In this document: positions 11,990 through 22,362 of the stretch, piece after piece
Layout: every line of letters starts with the position of its first letter
Numbering within the stretch: the first letter of the stretch is position 1
The notes under the pieces: generated by a model
Told to the model about the DNA's origin: nothing
The model's input: only the letters and a program-made list of their open reading frames with translations
Database searches by the model: none
Assembly (NCBI GenBank): GCA_030645365.1
Contig: JAUSMB010000047.1
Location: 26,317 to 90,316 of the forward strand
Length of the DNA stretch: 64,000 nucleotides
Reading direction: 5' to 3'
Origin: Rugosibacter sp.
GTDB lineage: Bacteria > Pseudomonadota > Gammaproteobacteria > Burkholderiales > Rhodocyclaceae
Made by a program: the position numbers and the translations under genes

Positions 11990-14269
11990 ATGAATAAAAA
12001 ATTACTTGCTGGTTTAGTTTCGGCTTTGCTGGCGCGTGCGGTTTTTGCGTTTGAGCCATTCCAAATCAAAGATATTCGCGTTGAAGGCATTCAACGCACA
12101 GAGGCAGGTACTGTGTTCTCGTATTTGCCCGTCAAGATTGGCGACACGATTAATGATGAAAAAGCTGCCAGCGCCATCAAAGCGTTGTTCGCCACCGGAT
12201 TTTTTAAGGATGTCCGGCTTGAAATTGATGGCCAGATTCTGGTGGTCGTGCTCGAAGAACGCCCAGCCATTGCAACACTTGATTTTGTTGGGCTGAAGTC
12301 CTTCAAGGCCGAAGATCTTAAGAAAGGTTTGCGTGATATCGGGCTTGCTGAATCGCGTATTTTTGACCGTGCGATGGTGGAGCGCGCCGAGCAAGAACTC
12401 AAGCGTCAATTTCTTTCGCAAGGCCGCTATGCAGTCGATATCAAAGTGACAGTCACCCCACTCGAACGTAATCGTGTGGCAATCAAGTTTCTTGTCAATG
12501 AAGGTGAAGTTGCCAAAATCAAGCAAATCAATATCGTCGGCGCAAAAGCTTATAAAGATAGCAATCTGCTCAAGTTGATGGCCCTTAGCACGTCGGGTTG
12601 GATGACGTGGTACACGAAAAACGATCAGTACTCAAAACAAAAGCTTTCAGGTGATCTGGAAACGCTGCGCTCTTATTACATGAATCAGGGTTACCTCGAG
12701 TTCAATGTCGAATCTACCCAGGTCTCTATTTCTGCTGACAAACAAGATATTTACATTACTATCAACATCAGCGAAGGTGAAAAGTACACTATTTCAAGCG
12801 TTAAGCTGGCGGGCAATCTTCTGTTGCCTGAGACGGAGTTGCTGAAGTTGGTGAAGATGAAACCTGGTGATGTTTTTTCGCGCGAATCAATGACTGAAAC
12901 AACAAAAGCGATAAGCGATCGTTTAGGAGACGATGGTTACGCATTTGCCAATGTGAATGCAGCACCTGAGCTTGATAAAGAAAAACGTCAGGTCGCTTTT
13001 ACGTTGATGGTCGACCCCGGTCGGCGAGTCTATGTGCGGCACATTAATGTCGTGGGAAACACACGCACTCGCGATGAAGTTATTCGCCGTGAAGTTCGTC
13101 AGATGGAGTCCGCCTGGTATAACGGCGAACGTATCAAAAAATCACGCGATCGCGTAGATCGTTTGGGATATTTTGAAAATGTCACCATGGAAACTCCTGC
13201 CGTTGCTGGAGCAACAGATCAAATTGATGTGGATTTGAAAGTCAAAGAAAAGCCCACGGGTAATATTTCACTGGGTGCAGGTTTTTCCAGTTCTGAAAAA
13301 TTGACTTTATCGGGAGCCGTGCAGCAGGAAAACGTTTTTGGCAGTGGTAAGCATATTGGTGTACAAATAAGTACCAGTAAATCTAACCGCGTGTTGTCTT
13401 TGTCGCATACTGACCCTTATTACACGGTCGATGGTGTTAGCCGGGGCTTTGATATTTATACTCGCCGAACAGACACATCTTCATTGTCAGTCAGTAGTTT
13501 TACAGCAGATTCAACCGGTGGTGGTGTGCGCTATGGGGTGCCGATTGGCGAGGATAACTATCTTTTTCTTGGCTTATCTGTTGACCATACAAATTTAAAA
13601 ATAGGGACTTTTTCGGCGCAGCGGTATATTGATTACGTCAATAAATTTGGCTCGTCAAGCAATACCTTATCCGGCACTGTAGGTTGGCAGAAAGACGAAC
13701 GTGACAGCTTGCTATACCCGACTAAAGGCACGTTAAATAGCGTTAGCCTCGAAGTTGCGTTACCCGGTAGCACTGCCACTTTTATGCGTGGTACATATAA
13801 ACACCAGCGCTTCTCTCGTTTAAATGACATCTTTACCTTGGCCTTGACGGGTGAGCTCGGCGTGGCTCGGGCTTATGGCGACAAAGAAGTGCCTTTCTTT
13901 AAAAACTTCTATGCGGGTGGTATTGGCTCTGTACGCGGATTTGAATCCAACAGTTTGGGGCCGAGGGATGTACTGACGGGCGACTTTTTAGGTGGCACCA
14001 AGCGCGTGACGGGTAGTACCGAGCTATTATTTGGTCTGCCAGGGGCCAAGCAGGATCGCTCGTTCCGCTTCAGTGCTTTCTTTGATGCGGGCGGGGTGTT
14101 TGGTGAAGGTGAAAAACTTTCTACGAGTAATTTTCGGGCTAGTACCGGGCTTTCTGCTTCATGGAACTCACCTGTTGGGCCACTTAAATTTTCTTTTGCT
14201 AAACCGCTTAACAAAAAACCGGAAGACAAAGTTCAGTCTTTCCAGTTTCAGTTAGGCTCCACTTTCTAA
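11990..14269 (+). CDS. bamA: Outer membrane protein assembly factor BamA
   Basis: POTRA repeats; C-terminal barrel with GGIGSVRGFESNSLGPRD and terminal Phe. Confidence 0.97.
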   Translation: MNKKLLAGLVSALLARAVFAFEPFQIKDIRVEGIQRTEAGTVFSYLPVKIGDTINDEKAASAIKALFATGFFKDVRLEIDGQILVVVLEERPAIATLDFVGLKSFKAEDLKKGLRDIGLAESRIFDRAMVERAEQELKRQFLSQGRYAVDIKVTVTPLERNRVAIKFLVNEGEVAKIKQINIVGAKAYKDSNLLKLMALSTSGWMTWYTKNDQYSKQKLSGDLETLRSYYMNQGYLEFNVESTQVSISADKQDIYITINISEGEKYTISSVKLAGNLLLPETELLKLVKMKPGDVFSRESMTETTKAISDRLGDDGYAFANVNAAPELDKEKRQVAFTLMVDPGRRVYVRHINVVGNTRTRDEVIRREVRQMESAWYNGERIKKSRDRVDRLGYFENVTMETPAVAGATDQIDVDLKVKEKPTGNISLGAGFSSSEKLTLSGAVQQENVFGSGKHIGVQISTSKSNRVLSLSHTDPYYTVDGVSRGFDIYTRRTDTSSLSVSSFTADSTGGGVRYGVPIGEDNYLFLGLSVDHTNLKIGTFSAQRYIDYVNKFGSSSNTLSGTVGWQKDERDSLLYPTKGTLNSVSLEVALPGSTATFMRGTYKHQRFSRLNDIFTLALTGELGVARAYGDKEVPFFKNFYAGGIGSVRGFESNSLGPRDVLTGDFLGGTKRVTGSTELLFGLPGAKQDRSFRFSAFFDAGGVFGEGEKLSTSNFRASTGLSASWNSPVGPLKFSFAKPLNKKPEDKVQSFQFQLGSTF

Positions 14270-14290
14270 AAACGACTTTTCGAGACTGTC

Positions 14291-14791
14291 ATGCTAAAAA
14301 ATATTGCGATTACTAGCATTGCGTTGCTCATGTTGTGTGGTGCGGCACACGCCGAAACTAAAATTGGTTTTATAAATAATCAACGAATTTTGGCAGAGTC
14401 GCCACAGGCTGCCAAAGCGAAAAAAAGAATAGAAAAAGATTTCGAGAAGCGTGATCAAGAACTGCAGCGCATGGTGAAGCAGCTGCAGACGCTACAGGAA
14501 TCATTCGATAAAAATTCACCCACTTTGACGGAGACCGACCGGCGTGCCAAAGAACGTGAGTTGGCGGATTTGACCCGTGATCTTCAGCGTAAGCAACGTG
14601 AGTTTCGTGAAGATCTCAGCCAGCGTCAAAATGATGAAATGGCGGCCATTTTTGAGCGGATAAACAAAGTGATTAAACAGATTGCTGACGCTGAAAAATT
14701 TGACATCATTCTGCAAGAAGCTGTCTATTTCAACCAGCGCATCGACATTACCGACAAGGTGATTAAAGCGCTGGGCGATGGCACGAAGTAG
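14291..14791 (+). CDS. skp: OmpH/Skp-family periplasmic chaperone
   Basis: Signal peptide, KIGFINNQRILAESPQAAKAKKRIEKDFEKRDQELQRM; position between bamA and lpxD. Confidence 0.9.
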   Translation: MLKNIAITSIALLMLCGAAHAETKIGFINNQRILAESPQAAKAKKRIEKDFEKRDQELQRMVKQLQTLQESFDKNSPTLTETDRRAKERELADLTRDLQRKQREFREDLSQRQNDEMAAIFERINKVIKQIADAEKFDIILQEAVYFNQRIDITDKVIKALGDGTK

Positions 14792-14797
14792 ATTGGT

Positions 14798-15892
14798 TTG
14801 ACTGCGGTGTTGCGATTGGGTGAGATTGTCGCTCGTCTTGGGGGCGAAATAGTCGGTGCTGGTGATACGGCAAATTCATTCGATTTGTCCAATATATCCA
14901 TTGAGCGTGTTGCGCCGCTGGAAACCGCTGGCCCTGGCGACTTGTCTTTTTTATCGAATCCAAAATATCGTGCGCTATTGGCGCATACGCGTGCATCGGC
15001 CGTAATCATGGCGCGGCCAGCCGATGCGATAGACCCAGATTTTATAAATTCAAACGCATCTGTCACCGGATTTGCCGCCATTGTCACGCCACAACCCTAT
15101 TTGTATTACGCCCGCGTCGCCCAGTGGTTGTCACCTCCATCCAAAGTCATTCCCGGAATTCACCCTAGCGCAGTCATTGAAGGTCAGGTAGCTGCCTCTG
15201 CCTCTATCGGTCCGCATGTGACAATAGGCACCGGTGCCCAGATTGGCGAACATGTTGTAATCGGCGCGAATTGCAGCATTGGTGAACACGTTGTCATTGA
15301 ATCTGCAACGCGCTTGGCGCCACACGTGACTATTTATGCTGGATGCGAAATTGGCGCGCGATGTATTGTTCATTCGGGGGTAGTCATTGGTGCGGATGGA
15401 TTTGGTTTTGCCAGAGAACCTGAAGGTGCCTGGGTGAAAATTCCGCAAAACGGACGTGTTGTGATCGGTGACGATGTTGAAATTGGTGCGAACACCACAA
15501 TCGATCGCGGTGCCCTAGGCGATACTACCGTCGGCAATGGTGTCAAGCTGGATAACCAGATTCAGATTGGGCATAACGTGAAGATTGGTACAAACACGGC
15601 CATTGCAGGCTGTGTGGGTATTGCTGGCAGCGCCAATATTGGCGCGCGGTGTAGTATCGGCGGTGCTGCCATGATACAGGGCCATTTGACACTCGCTGAT
15701 GATGTGGTGGTGACCACGGGTACTTTGGTTACCAAATCAATCACGCGTGCCGGCACCTATAGTGGATCTTCCCCGTTTCTTGCCCACGCTGACTGGCTAA
15801 GAAATTTTTCGCATCTGCGCCATCTTGATGCAATGGCCGATAAAATTCGCGCCCTTGAACAACGGCTTCTAGCCAGGGAGGAAAAGCCATGA
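14798..15892 (+). CDS. lpxD: UDP-3-O-acylglucosamine N-acyltransferase
   Basis: Hexapeptide repeats; [44 protein letters not shown] start. Confidence 0.96.
   Translation: MTAVLRLGEIVARLGGEIVGAGDTANSFDLSNISIERVAPLETAGPGDLSFLSNPKYRALLAHTRASAVIMARPADAIDPDFINSNASVTGFAAIVTPQPYLYYARVAQWLSPPSKVIPGIHPSAVIEGQVAASASIGPHVTIGTGAQIGEHVVIGANCSIGEHVVIESATRLAPHVTIYAGCEIGARCIVHSGVVIGADGFGFAREPEGAWVKIPQNGRVVIGDDVEIGANTTIDRGALGDTTVGNGVKLDNQIQIGHNVKIGTNTAIAGCVGIAGSANIGARCSIGGAAMIQGHLTLADDVVVTTGTLVTKSITRAGTYSGSSPFLAHADWLRNFSHLRHLDAMADKIRALEQRLLAREEKP
14847..14872 (-). repeat. Dispersed motif copy, reverse (inside lpxD)
   Basis: AAATAGTCGGTGCTGGTGATACGGCA; more diverged. Confidence 0.6.
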
Positions 15893-16386
15893 ACGAAAAC
15901 AACTCGGGCGAATTAAATGATACCCAGATGGACATCCATCAAGTCCTGAATTATTTACCGCATCGCTATCCGTTTTTGCTGATTGACCGTGTGCTGGAAG
16001 TCATCCCCGGTGAGCGCATTAGCGCCCTGAAAAACGTCAGTATTAACGAGCCGTTCTTTCCAGGTCATTATCCGCATCATCCGGTCATGCCTGGTGTCTT
16101 GGTGATTGAAGCCATGGCGCAAGCTGCGGCGATTTTGTCATTCAAGACGCTTGGCCAGCTCCCTGATGACAACTCGGTTTACTATTTTGTTGGCATTGAT
16201 AATGCGCGTTTTAAAAAACCTGTTAGCCCTGGCGATCAACTGTGGATTGACGTCAAGCTGGTGCTTAACAAGCGCGGTATATGGAAATATACGGCGAGTG
16301 CACGGGTTGATGGTATTACTGTTGCCGAAGCCGATTTGATTTGCTCGGTCAAGCCCAGCGAGCTTGCTCTTCCTCCGGTCGCATGA
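15889..16386 (+). CDS. fabZ: 3-hydroxyacyl-ACP dehydratase
   Basis: [15 protein letters not shown]...[26 protein letters not shown]. Confidence 0.97.
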   Translation: MNENNSGELNDTQMDIHQVLNYLPHRYPFLLIDRVLEVIPGERISALKNVSINEPFFPGHYPHHPVMPGVLVIEAMAQAAAILSFKTLGQLPDDNSVYYFVGIDNARFKKPVSPGDQLWIDVKLVLNKRGIWKYTASARVDGITVAEADLICSVKPSELALPPVA

Positions 16387-17159
16387 CGGCTATTCATCCG
16401 ACTGCCATTGTTCATGCTAACGCGAGGCTAGGCAAGGGCGTCACTGTCGGCCCTTATTCGATCATCGGCGAGCATGTCGAGATCGGCAGCAATACTGTCA
16501 TTGGGCCGCATGTTGTCGTCACTGGGCATACTTCGATTGGCGAAGACAACCGGATATTCCAGTTTTGCTCGATAGGCGAGGTGCCGCAAGATAAAAAATA
16601 TGCGGGCGAACCCACGCGGCTTGAAATTGGCGCCCGCAATACCATCCGCGAATGCTGCACATTCAACTGCGGTACAGCGCAGGATGTGGGCGTCACGCGC
16701 ATGGGCGATGACAATTGGATCATGGCCTATGTGCATGTGGCACATGATTGCCAGATCGGCAACCATGTAATTTTTGCCAACAGCACGCAACTTGCAGGAC
16801 ACGTGCATGTGGGAGACTGGGTCATTCTGGGGGGCTTTACCGGGGTGCATCAATTCGTGAGAATCGGCGCTCATGGCATGACATCCGTGAGCTCTGTTTT
16901 GCTGCAGGACATGCCGCCGTATGTCATGGCAGCGGGTAGCCCGGCGCAGCCACGGAGTATTAATACCGAAGGCTTGAAACGACGAGGATTTTCACCCGAC
17001 GCCATTGCAGCGATTCGTCGTGCTTTTAAAACCCTGTACAAAAAAGGCCTCTCATTTGAAGAAGCCAGCACAACGATTGCAGCAGAAGCCTTGACGGTGC
17101 CTGAGCTCGATGTACTGGCGAATTTTCTTGCCCAGCCTGGCCGAGGAATTATCCGCTGA
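16383..17159 (+). CDS. lpxA: UDP-N-acetylglucosamine acyltransferase
   Basis: [38 protein letters not shown] at 16383 overlapping the fabZ stop. Confidence 0.96.
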   Translation: MTAIHPTAIVHANARLGKGVTVGPYSIIGEHVEIGSNTVIGPHVVVTGHTSIGEDNRIFQFCSIGEVPQDKKYAGEPTRLEIGARNTIRECCTFNCGTAQDVGVTRMGDDNWIMAYVHVAHDCQIGNHVIFANSTQLAGHVHVGDWVILGGFTGVHQFVRIGAHGMTSVSSVLLQDMPPYVMAAGSPAQPRSINTEGLKRRGFSPDAIAAIRRAFKTLYKKGLSFEEASTTIAAEALTVPELDVLANFLAQPGRGIIR

Positions 17160-18316
17160 TGGCACGCATTGCGATGGTCGCTGGCGAAGCCTCCAGCGAC
17201 CAATTAGCGGCACATCTTATTGCCGCACTCAAGCCCCAATTATCGTCCGACGTGAGTTTTTATGGCATAGGCGGGCCAAAAATGCAGCGTGAGGGATTTG
17301 ATTCGCGTTGGCCAGCTGAAAAGCTTGCCGTGCGCGGTTATTTCGAGGCATTGCGAAATTATCGCGAGATTGCCCGCATGCGCCGCCAACTACTTAAAGC
17401 TTTGCTCAAGGATCGCCCGGATATTTTTATTGGCGTTGATGGTTACGACTTCAATGTGTGGCTGGAAAAAAAACTCAAGCGGGCAGGCATTCCCACCGTG
17501 CATTTTGTGAGCCCTTCGATTTGGGCCTGGCGCAAAAACCGGTTGAAAAAAATCGTTGATTCCATGTCGCATATTCTGGCGCTATATCCATTCGAGCCAG
17601 CGCTGTATGCCCAATCATCGGTTAAGTGCACTTATGTAGGCCACCCCATGGCCGATGTGATTCCGCTCCAGGCAAATCGCAATGCTATGCGTGAACGCTT
17701 GGATATTCCCCTGAATCAACCAGTGATCGCCATGCTCCCCGGGAGTCGGCAAGCGGAGCTGCACTACATGGCAGAAACCTTCATTGCCACCGCCCAAGTG
17801 CTGCATGCCCAAAACCCCAACGCACTGTTTTTAGTGCCCATGACCTCGGGCGAGACCCGAGTACAATTTGAAAACGCTCTGTGGAAACTCAAAGCAAATG
17901 AGTTGCCGTTGAAAATAATGTTTGGCCAGTCACTTGATGCGCTTGCTGCATGCAATGTGGCTTTGGTGGCCAGTGGCACAGCGACTCTGGAGGCCGCACT
18001 GGTTGGCCGTCCCATGGTGATTACTTACAAAATATCGCCGTGGTCATGGCGCATCATGCGCCATATGGGTTACCAACCATGGATTGGTTTGCCTAACATT
18101 TTGGCCGGCCGCTTTGTTGTGCCAGAATTTTTGCAGGATGATGCTACGCCAGAAAATCTGGCCCAAGCCGTGGGCAATTTGCTGGCCGACCAAAAAACGC
18201 AAATGGCGATGCAGCGTGTGTTTGCGGACATTCATATTCAACTACGACAAAACACAGCACAAAAAGCAGCCACTGCCATTCTGCCGTATCTGCAAAAAAA
18301 ACCGCAAATGGCATGA
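17159..18316 (+). CDS. lpxB: Lipid-A-disaccharide synthase
   Basis: [48 protein letters not shown]. Confidence 0.97.
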   Translation: MARIAMVAGEASSDQLAAHLIAALKPQLSSDVSFYGIGGPKMQREGFDSRWPAEKLAVRGYFEALRNYREIARMRRQLLKALLKDRPDIFIGVDGYDFNVWLEKKLKRAGIPTVHFVSPSIWAWRKNRLKKIVDSMSHILALYPFEPALYAQSSVKCTYVGHPMADVIPLQANRNAMRERLDIPLNQPVIAMLPGSRQAELHYMAETFIATAQVLHAQNPNALFLVPMTSGETRVQFENALWKLKANELPLKIMFGQSLDALAACNVALVASGTATLEAALVGRPMVITYKISPWSWRIMRHMGYQPWIGLPNILAGRFVVPEFLQDDATPENLAQAVGNLLADQKTQMAMQRVFADIHIQLRQNTAQKAATAILPYLQKKPQMA

Positions 18317-18918
18317 GCGAGAAAATCCGGACGGCTCAGCTCTCGGTGATGCAACGCATCTGTGGTGTAGATGAAGCGGGCCGCGGCCCGTTGGCAGGCC
18401 CCGTGTATGCGGCAGCTGTGATTCTCGATCCGGCGCGGCCGATTGACGGCCTGGATGATTCGAAGAAATTGAGCGAGAAAAAACGCGAGCGCCTGGCACT
18501 GGAAATTCGCGAAAAAGCACTTGCCTTTGGCATTGCTTTCGCGACAGTGGAAGAAATCGATCAGATCAACATTCTGCAAGCCACGCTGCTCGCCATGCGC
18601 CGCGCTGTTGAGGCCTTGCCGCTACAACCGACACACGCGTTGATTGACGGTAATCGCTGCCCTCAACTCGCTATACCATCGCGTGCCATCATTGGCGGCG
18701 ATGCGCTGGAACCCGCCATCTCGGCGGCATCAATACTCGCCAAAACCACGCGCGATGCGGAAATGCTGCGTATTCATGCCGAGTATCCGCACTATGCGCT
18801 TGATCGGCACAAGGGTTATGACACTGCAGCACATCGGGCGGCCCTAGAGATGTATGGCCCGGCTTATTTTCATCGGAAAAGTTTTGCGCCGGTGCGCGCT
18901 TTGCTGAATAAACCATGA
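18313..18918 (+). CDS. rnhB: Ribonuclease HII
   Basis: [23 protein letters not shown]. Confidence 0.96.
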   Translation: MSEKIRTAQLSVMQRICGVDEAGRGPLAGPVYAAAVILDPARPIDGLDDSKKLSEKKRERLALEIREKALAFGIAFATVEEIDQINILQATLLAMRRAVEALPLQPTHALIDGNRCPQLAIPSRAIIGGDALEPAISAASILAKTTRDAEMLRIHAEYPHYALDRHKGYDTAAHRAALEMYGPAYFHRKSFAPVRALLNKP

Positions 18919-18967
18919 ACGCGATGCGGATCGTTTTGGTGTGCCGCGCAGCAACTAAATAAAGGGC

Positions 18968-19759
18968 ATGAATACCTTGCGGCTCATTACCTCGCGCGCT
19001 AACTCCGCATTCAAAGCGCTCAGTGCGCTGGCGAGTGACCCGCGCGCACCGCGCCGCGAAGGGCGCACGCTGGCCGATGGCATTCATCTGGTGGCCGACT
19101 GCTTCGCGCATGGCATTACAGTGCAGCAATTACTGGTTAGCGAAAGCGGGCAGAAAAATCCGCAGATTGTGGCACTGCTCACTCATGCCGAAAATATTGA
19201 ATGCCTGCTGTTAAGCGATGCTCTGTTCCGTGAAATTTCCGGAGTTGCCACGCCCACCGGCATTGCCGCTGTCATTGCTATTCCCCCAACCCCGCAAGGT
19301 GCTGTCGCAGGAGATGCAGTGCTGCTGGATGCGATACAAGATGCCGGCAACGTCGGTGCCATCCTGCGCACCGCAGCGGCAGCTAGCGTGCGTGACATCG
19401 TGCTCGGCCCTGGCTGTGCAGGTGCATGGACGCCACGTGTGCTGCGTGCTGGGCAGGGCGCACATTTCAATTTGCGAATACGTGAACAGGCAGATTTGGC
19501 CGCGACACTGACTACCTGCAGCGGCATCTCTGTAGCGACCGTGGCTCGTGATGGTGCCAGTTTGTATGCACTTGATATGCGCCAACCGATTGTCTGGCTA
19601 TTCGGCAACGAAGGCGCAGGGCTGTCGGCAGAATTCATTGCCGTTGCGCAACAGCGCGCCACGATTCCGCTGGCTGCCACGAGCGAATCGCTCAATGTCG
19701 CGGCAGCGGTGGCGGTGTGCTTGTTTGAAGCGGTACGTCAGCGGCAACAACCATCGTAA
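18968..19759 (+). CDS. TrmH/SpoU-family RNA methyltransferase
   Basis: LLDAIQDAGNVGAILRTAAA...WLFGNEGAGLS...IPLAATSESLNVAAAVAVCLFEAVRQ. Confidence 0.93.
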   Translation: MNTLRLITSRANSAFKALSALASDPRAPRREGRTLADGIHLVADCFAHGITVQQLLVSESGQKNPQIVALLTHAENIECLLLSDALFREISGVATPTGIAAVIAIPPTPQGAVAGDAVLLDAIQDAGNVGAILRTAAAASVRDIVLGPGCAGAWTPRVLRAGQGAHFNLRIREQADLAATLTTCSGISVATVARDGASLYALDMRQPIVWLFGNEGAGLSAEFIAVAQQRATIPLAATSESLNVAAAVAVCLFEAVRQRQQPS

Positions 19760-19797
19760 TAATCCTTGGCCGCAGCACCCCGGAAGTATGGGCTTCG

Positions 19798-19823
19798 CGG
19801 CGTATCACCAGCGCCGACTTTTC
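19798..19823 (+). repeat. Dispersed motif copy 4 (between convergent genes)
   Basis: CGGCGTATCACCAGCGCCGACTTTTC. Confidence 0.87.
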
Positions 19824-19825
19824 AG

Positions 19826-20755
19826 CTAAAACGGCTGCCAGGCACCGTTTTGGTAGACCACATGATCGTCAAGATAAACCGTTTCGGTGATGGCAAATAC
19901 ATCCACATGATATCTCGCAGTGGCGCGGCGGATTTGAGGTTTGTTGTAAAGCCCGTGTTTGGCGCCGAGCGACAAATGGATGCCGCACATGCGTTCATAA
20001 GTGCCAATATCGCTTACCGTTTTATCCTGAGTGAGTGCACGGTTCATACCAAAGCCCAGCTCGCGTACCCAGATTTCACCCTCATCGGCACGGATATTGG
20101 CGAGCACCTGGTCGAATTCCGGTGTGGAGTCGAAAACCTCGGTAACCCGCCCCTTGGTGATCGCCAGCGTGATGGGTTTTTCTGGTTTATTGACCGCGAA
20201 TGACGTGTCGCCAAAAATAAAAATGCGCACGCGGCCATTGACGGCTTCCAAATCTTGCGATTCTGTAAATACCTCGCCAATGGGGAACTGCCCGCCCACG
20301 TTTTTCATGGCACGGTAATCGCCTATGTTGAGCTTGGCGGGTTCAAATGGTGCCGCAAAACTCAAGCGATCACCGCCACTGTCTATCATGCCCGATGTTG
20401 CACAATCAATTCGAGCTTTAAGTGCATGACCTACGTCGCGGTAATATGCAGCGTCGTAGGCGAGTGCTTCAATGTAGCGGAGAGTCTCCGTTCCCTGCAT
20501 GCGCGAGAGGTGTGGATGCTCAATGACTTTTAATGAACGATTGAACAATTCAATGCGAATGCGGTAGGCCTCCAGGCGAAAGCTGGTGGATTGAATCAAG
20601 ACCACGAGATCGCCAGGTGATAACAGATTAATTGCCGCAAAAATCGCTTCCTGAGAGGAAGTATCAAAGTTGATATATTGGGCGCTGGGAAGGCATTTCC
20701 GGTAAGCCTTCGTCAAGGCCACCGCCAGATCACATTGCGAATCAGCGACTACCAA
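19826..20755 (-). CDS. Metallopeptidase/aminopeptidase-like protein; annotated start is probably too short (see findings)
   Basis: 309 aa ORF from a TTG; frame stays open ~57 codons further upstream to the IS junction; family assignment tentative. Confidence 0.5.
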   Translation of the reverse strand: MVVADSQCDLAVALTKAYRKCLPSAQYINFDTSSQEAIFAAINLLSPGDLVVLIQSTSFRLEAYRIRIELFNRSLKVIEHPHLSRMQGTETLRYIEALAYDAAYYRDVGHALKARIDCATSGMIDSGGDRLSFAAPFEPAKLNIGDYRAMKNVGGQFPIGEVFTESQDLEAVNGRVRIFIFGDTSFAVNKPEKPITLAITKGRVTEVFDSTPEFDQVLANIRADEGEIWVRELGFGMNRALTQDKTVSDIGTYERMCGIHLSLGAKHGLYNKPQIRRATARYHVDVFAITETVYLDDHVVYQNGAWQPF

Positions 20756-20925
20756 CGCTGATTGTGGATATTTATGCTCAACAGCTAATAACAGTATGTC
20801 GGCGATATTCTTTTTAGCGAGTGCAATCGCTTCTTGGGTTATGGTCGTTGTGAGGGATTGGCTAGTATTAATTATTTTCTCCGGATACGTGCATGGGCAT
20901 CTGGAGACGAGACCTAATGCCTTAG

Positions 20926-22110
20926 GGAAACGCTTAATAAGCCTTCGCGAAGCGCGACGGCAAGATTGAATTGAGAAACCGGGACGTGAATGGAGTTTTC
21001 ATTGGATAGATCGCCTCATTCGAGGCAGGCAACGGGGGATTTCCCCAGATCCTGCTCATACCGGGCGCACCTCTTCCGCCAGCGGGCGTCCCCATTTATT
21101 GATGTTCAACATTGCCAGCATCGCAAAAGCCCGATTCGCATTCTTCGCCAGACCACGATAACGGGTCTTGGTAAATCCCCACAGACGCTTGATCGTCAGG
21201 AACGGATGTTCCACCTTGGAACGCACGGCGGATTTACGCCGGTTCGTTTCCTTGTCGGCATCGCTCAAAGGACTGTTCCGATAGGCGCGACGATTGGTGA
21301 AGTCGTGCGCTTTGGGGGCAACCTCCCTGAGCCGTTCTCGCTGCGCTTGACCCCGGTAGGCGCTGTCGCCATAAAGACGGGTTTCGTTTCCATGCAACAG
21401 GTTCGGCACTTCGTGGCTGTCATGCACATTCGCAGCGGTGACGCTGGCACTATGGATCAAGCCACTGGCGCTATCCACGCCAATGTGGAGCTTCATCCCG
21501 AAGTGCCACTGGTTGCCCTTCTTGACTTGATGCATCTCGGGGTCTCGGGCCTTGTCCTGGTTCTTGACCGAGGGCGGCTCTGCAATCAGGCTGGCATCGA
21601 CAATCGTGCCGTTGGAGAGCTTCATCCCATTGGCCTGGAGCAGATCGCCCACTTGAGCGAACAGCGCGGCACCCAGGTTGTGGGCTTCGAGCAGGTGACG
21701 GAAGTTAAGCAGTGTCCCGGCATCGGCCACCCGTTCCTCTCCCAGATCAAAGCCGCAGAACTCGCGAAACACGGCGACATCGTAGAGTGCATCCTCACAG
21801 GCTTCATCCGCGAGGTTGAACCAGTTGGCGATGCAGTACATGCGCAGCATCCGCTCCAACCCAATCGGTGGCCGACCATTCCCGGCCTTGGGGTAATGCG
21901 GTTCGATCAAAGCGCAGAACTCGGCCCACGGCATCAGCAATTCCATCCGCGCCAAAAACTCGGCCTTGCGCGTCGAACGTCCGTGCTTCTCAAATCCCGA
22001 TACCGCCAGTGTCGTTTGTTTCATCGTGGTTCCCCTTGTGTTCGGTTCTCTTCGTCTGACAGCAGCACAAAGAAATCGTTCACAGTGCGTGGGACTTATT
22101 CAGTGTTTCC
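20926..22110 (-). mobile_element. Intact IS5-family insertion sequence, 1185 bp
   Basis: Terminal inverted repeats GGAAACGCTTAATAAGCC / GGAAACACTGAATAAGTCC; TTAG duplicated at 20922-20925 and 22111-22114; transposase inside. Confidence 0.93.
21056..22024 (-). CDS. IS5-family transposase
   Basis: 322 aa MKQTTLAVSGFEKHGRSTRKAEFLARMELLMPWAEFCALIEPHYPKAGNGRPPIGLERMLRMYCIANWFNL...; DDE-type C-terminus. Confidence 0.95.
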   Translation of the reverse strand: MKQTTLAVSGFEKHGRSTRKAEFLARMELLMPWAEFCALIEPHYPKAGNGRPPIGLERMLRMYCIANWFNLADEACEDALYDVAVFREFCGFDLGEERVADAGTLLNFRHLLEAHNLGAALFAQVGDLLQANGMKLSNGTIVDASLIAEPPSVKNQDKARDPEMHQVKKGNQWHFGMKLHIGVDSASGLIHSASVTAANVHDSHEVPNLLHGNETRLYGDSAYRGQAQRERLREVAPKAHDFTNRRAYRNSPLSDADKETNRRKSAVRSKVEHPFLTIKRLWGFTKTRYRGLAKNANRAFAMLAMLNINKWGRPLAEEVRPV

Positions 22111-22252
22111 TTAGACAAACTTCGCTATATGTTTCATTTTAGACGATAAGCAAATCAATTGCCCTCTGCAATTCATCCTTTGATTTTTTAGATGATCCTA
22201 TCAGCATTATTCAAAGGAAAAATGAAAGCTATTTTTTGCAATGCAACATTCC

Positions 22253-22266
22253 TTGATTTAGATCAA
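22253..22266. promoter_or_regulatory. FNR/ANR-type binding site
   Basis: TTGATTTAGATCAA = exact TTGAT-N4-ATCAA palindrome, 97 bp upstream of the DUF1329 gene start. Confidence 0.65.
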
Positions 22267-22362
22267 ATAAACTCCCTTGAGCCTTCTTGTAATCTAGTAA
22301 CAGTCGATGGACAACGCTTGATTGAGTTAGGTGGATAGTTATCTAAAATAAGGAGAAGTTTT

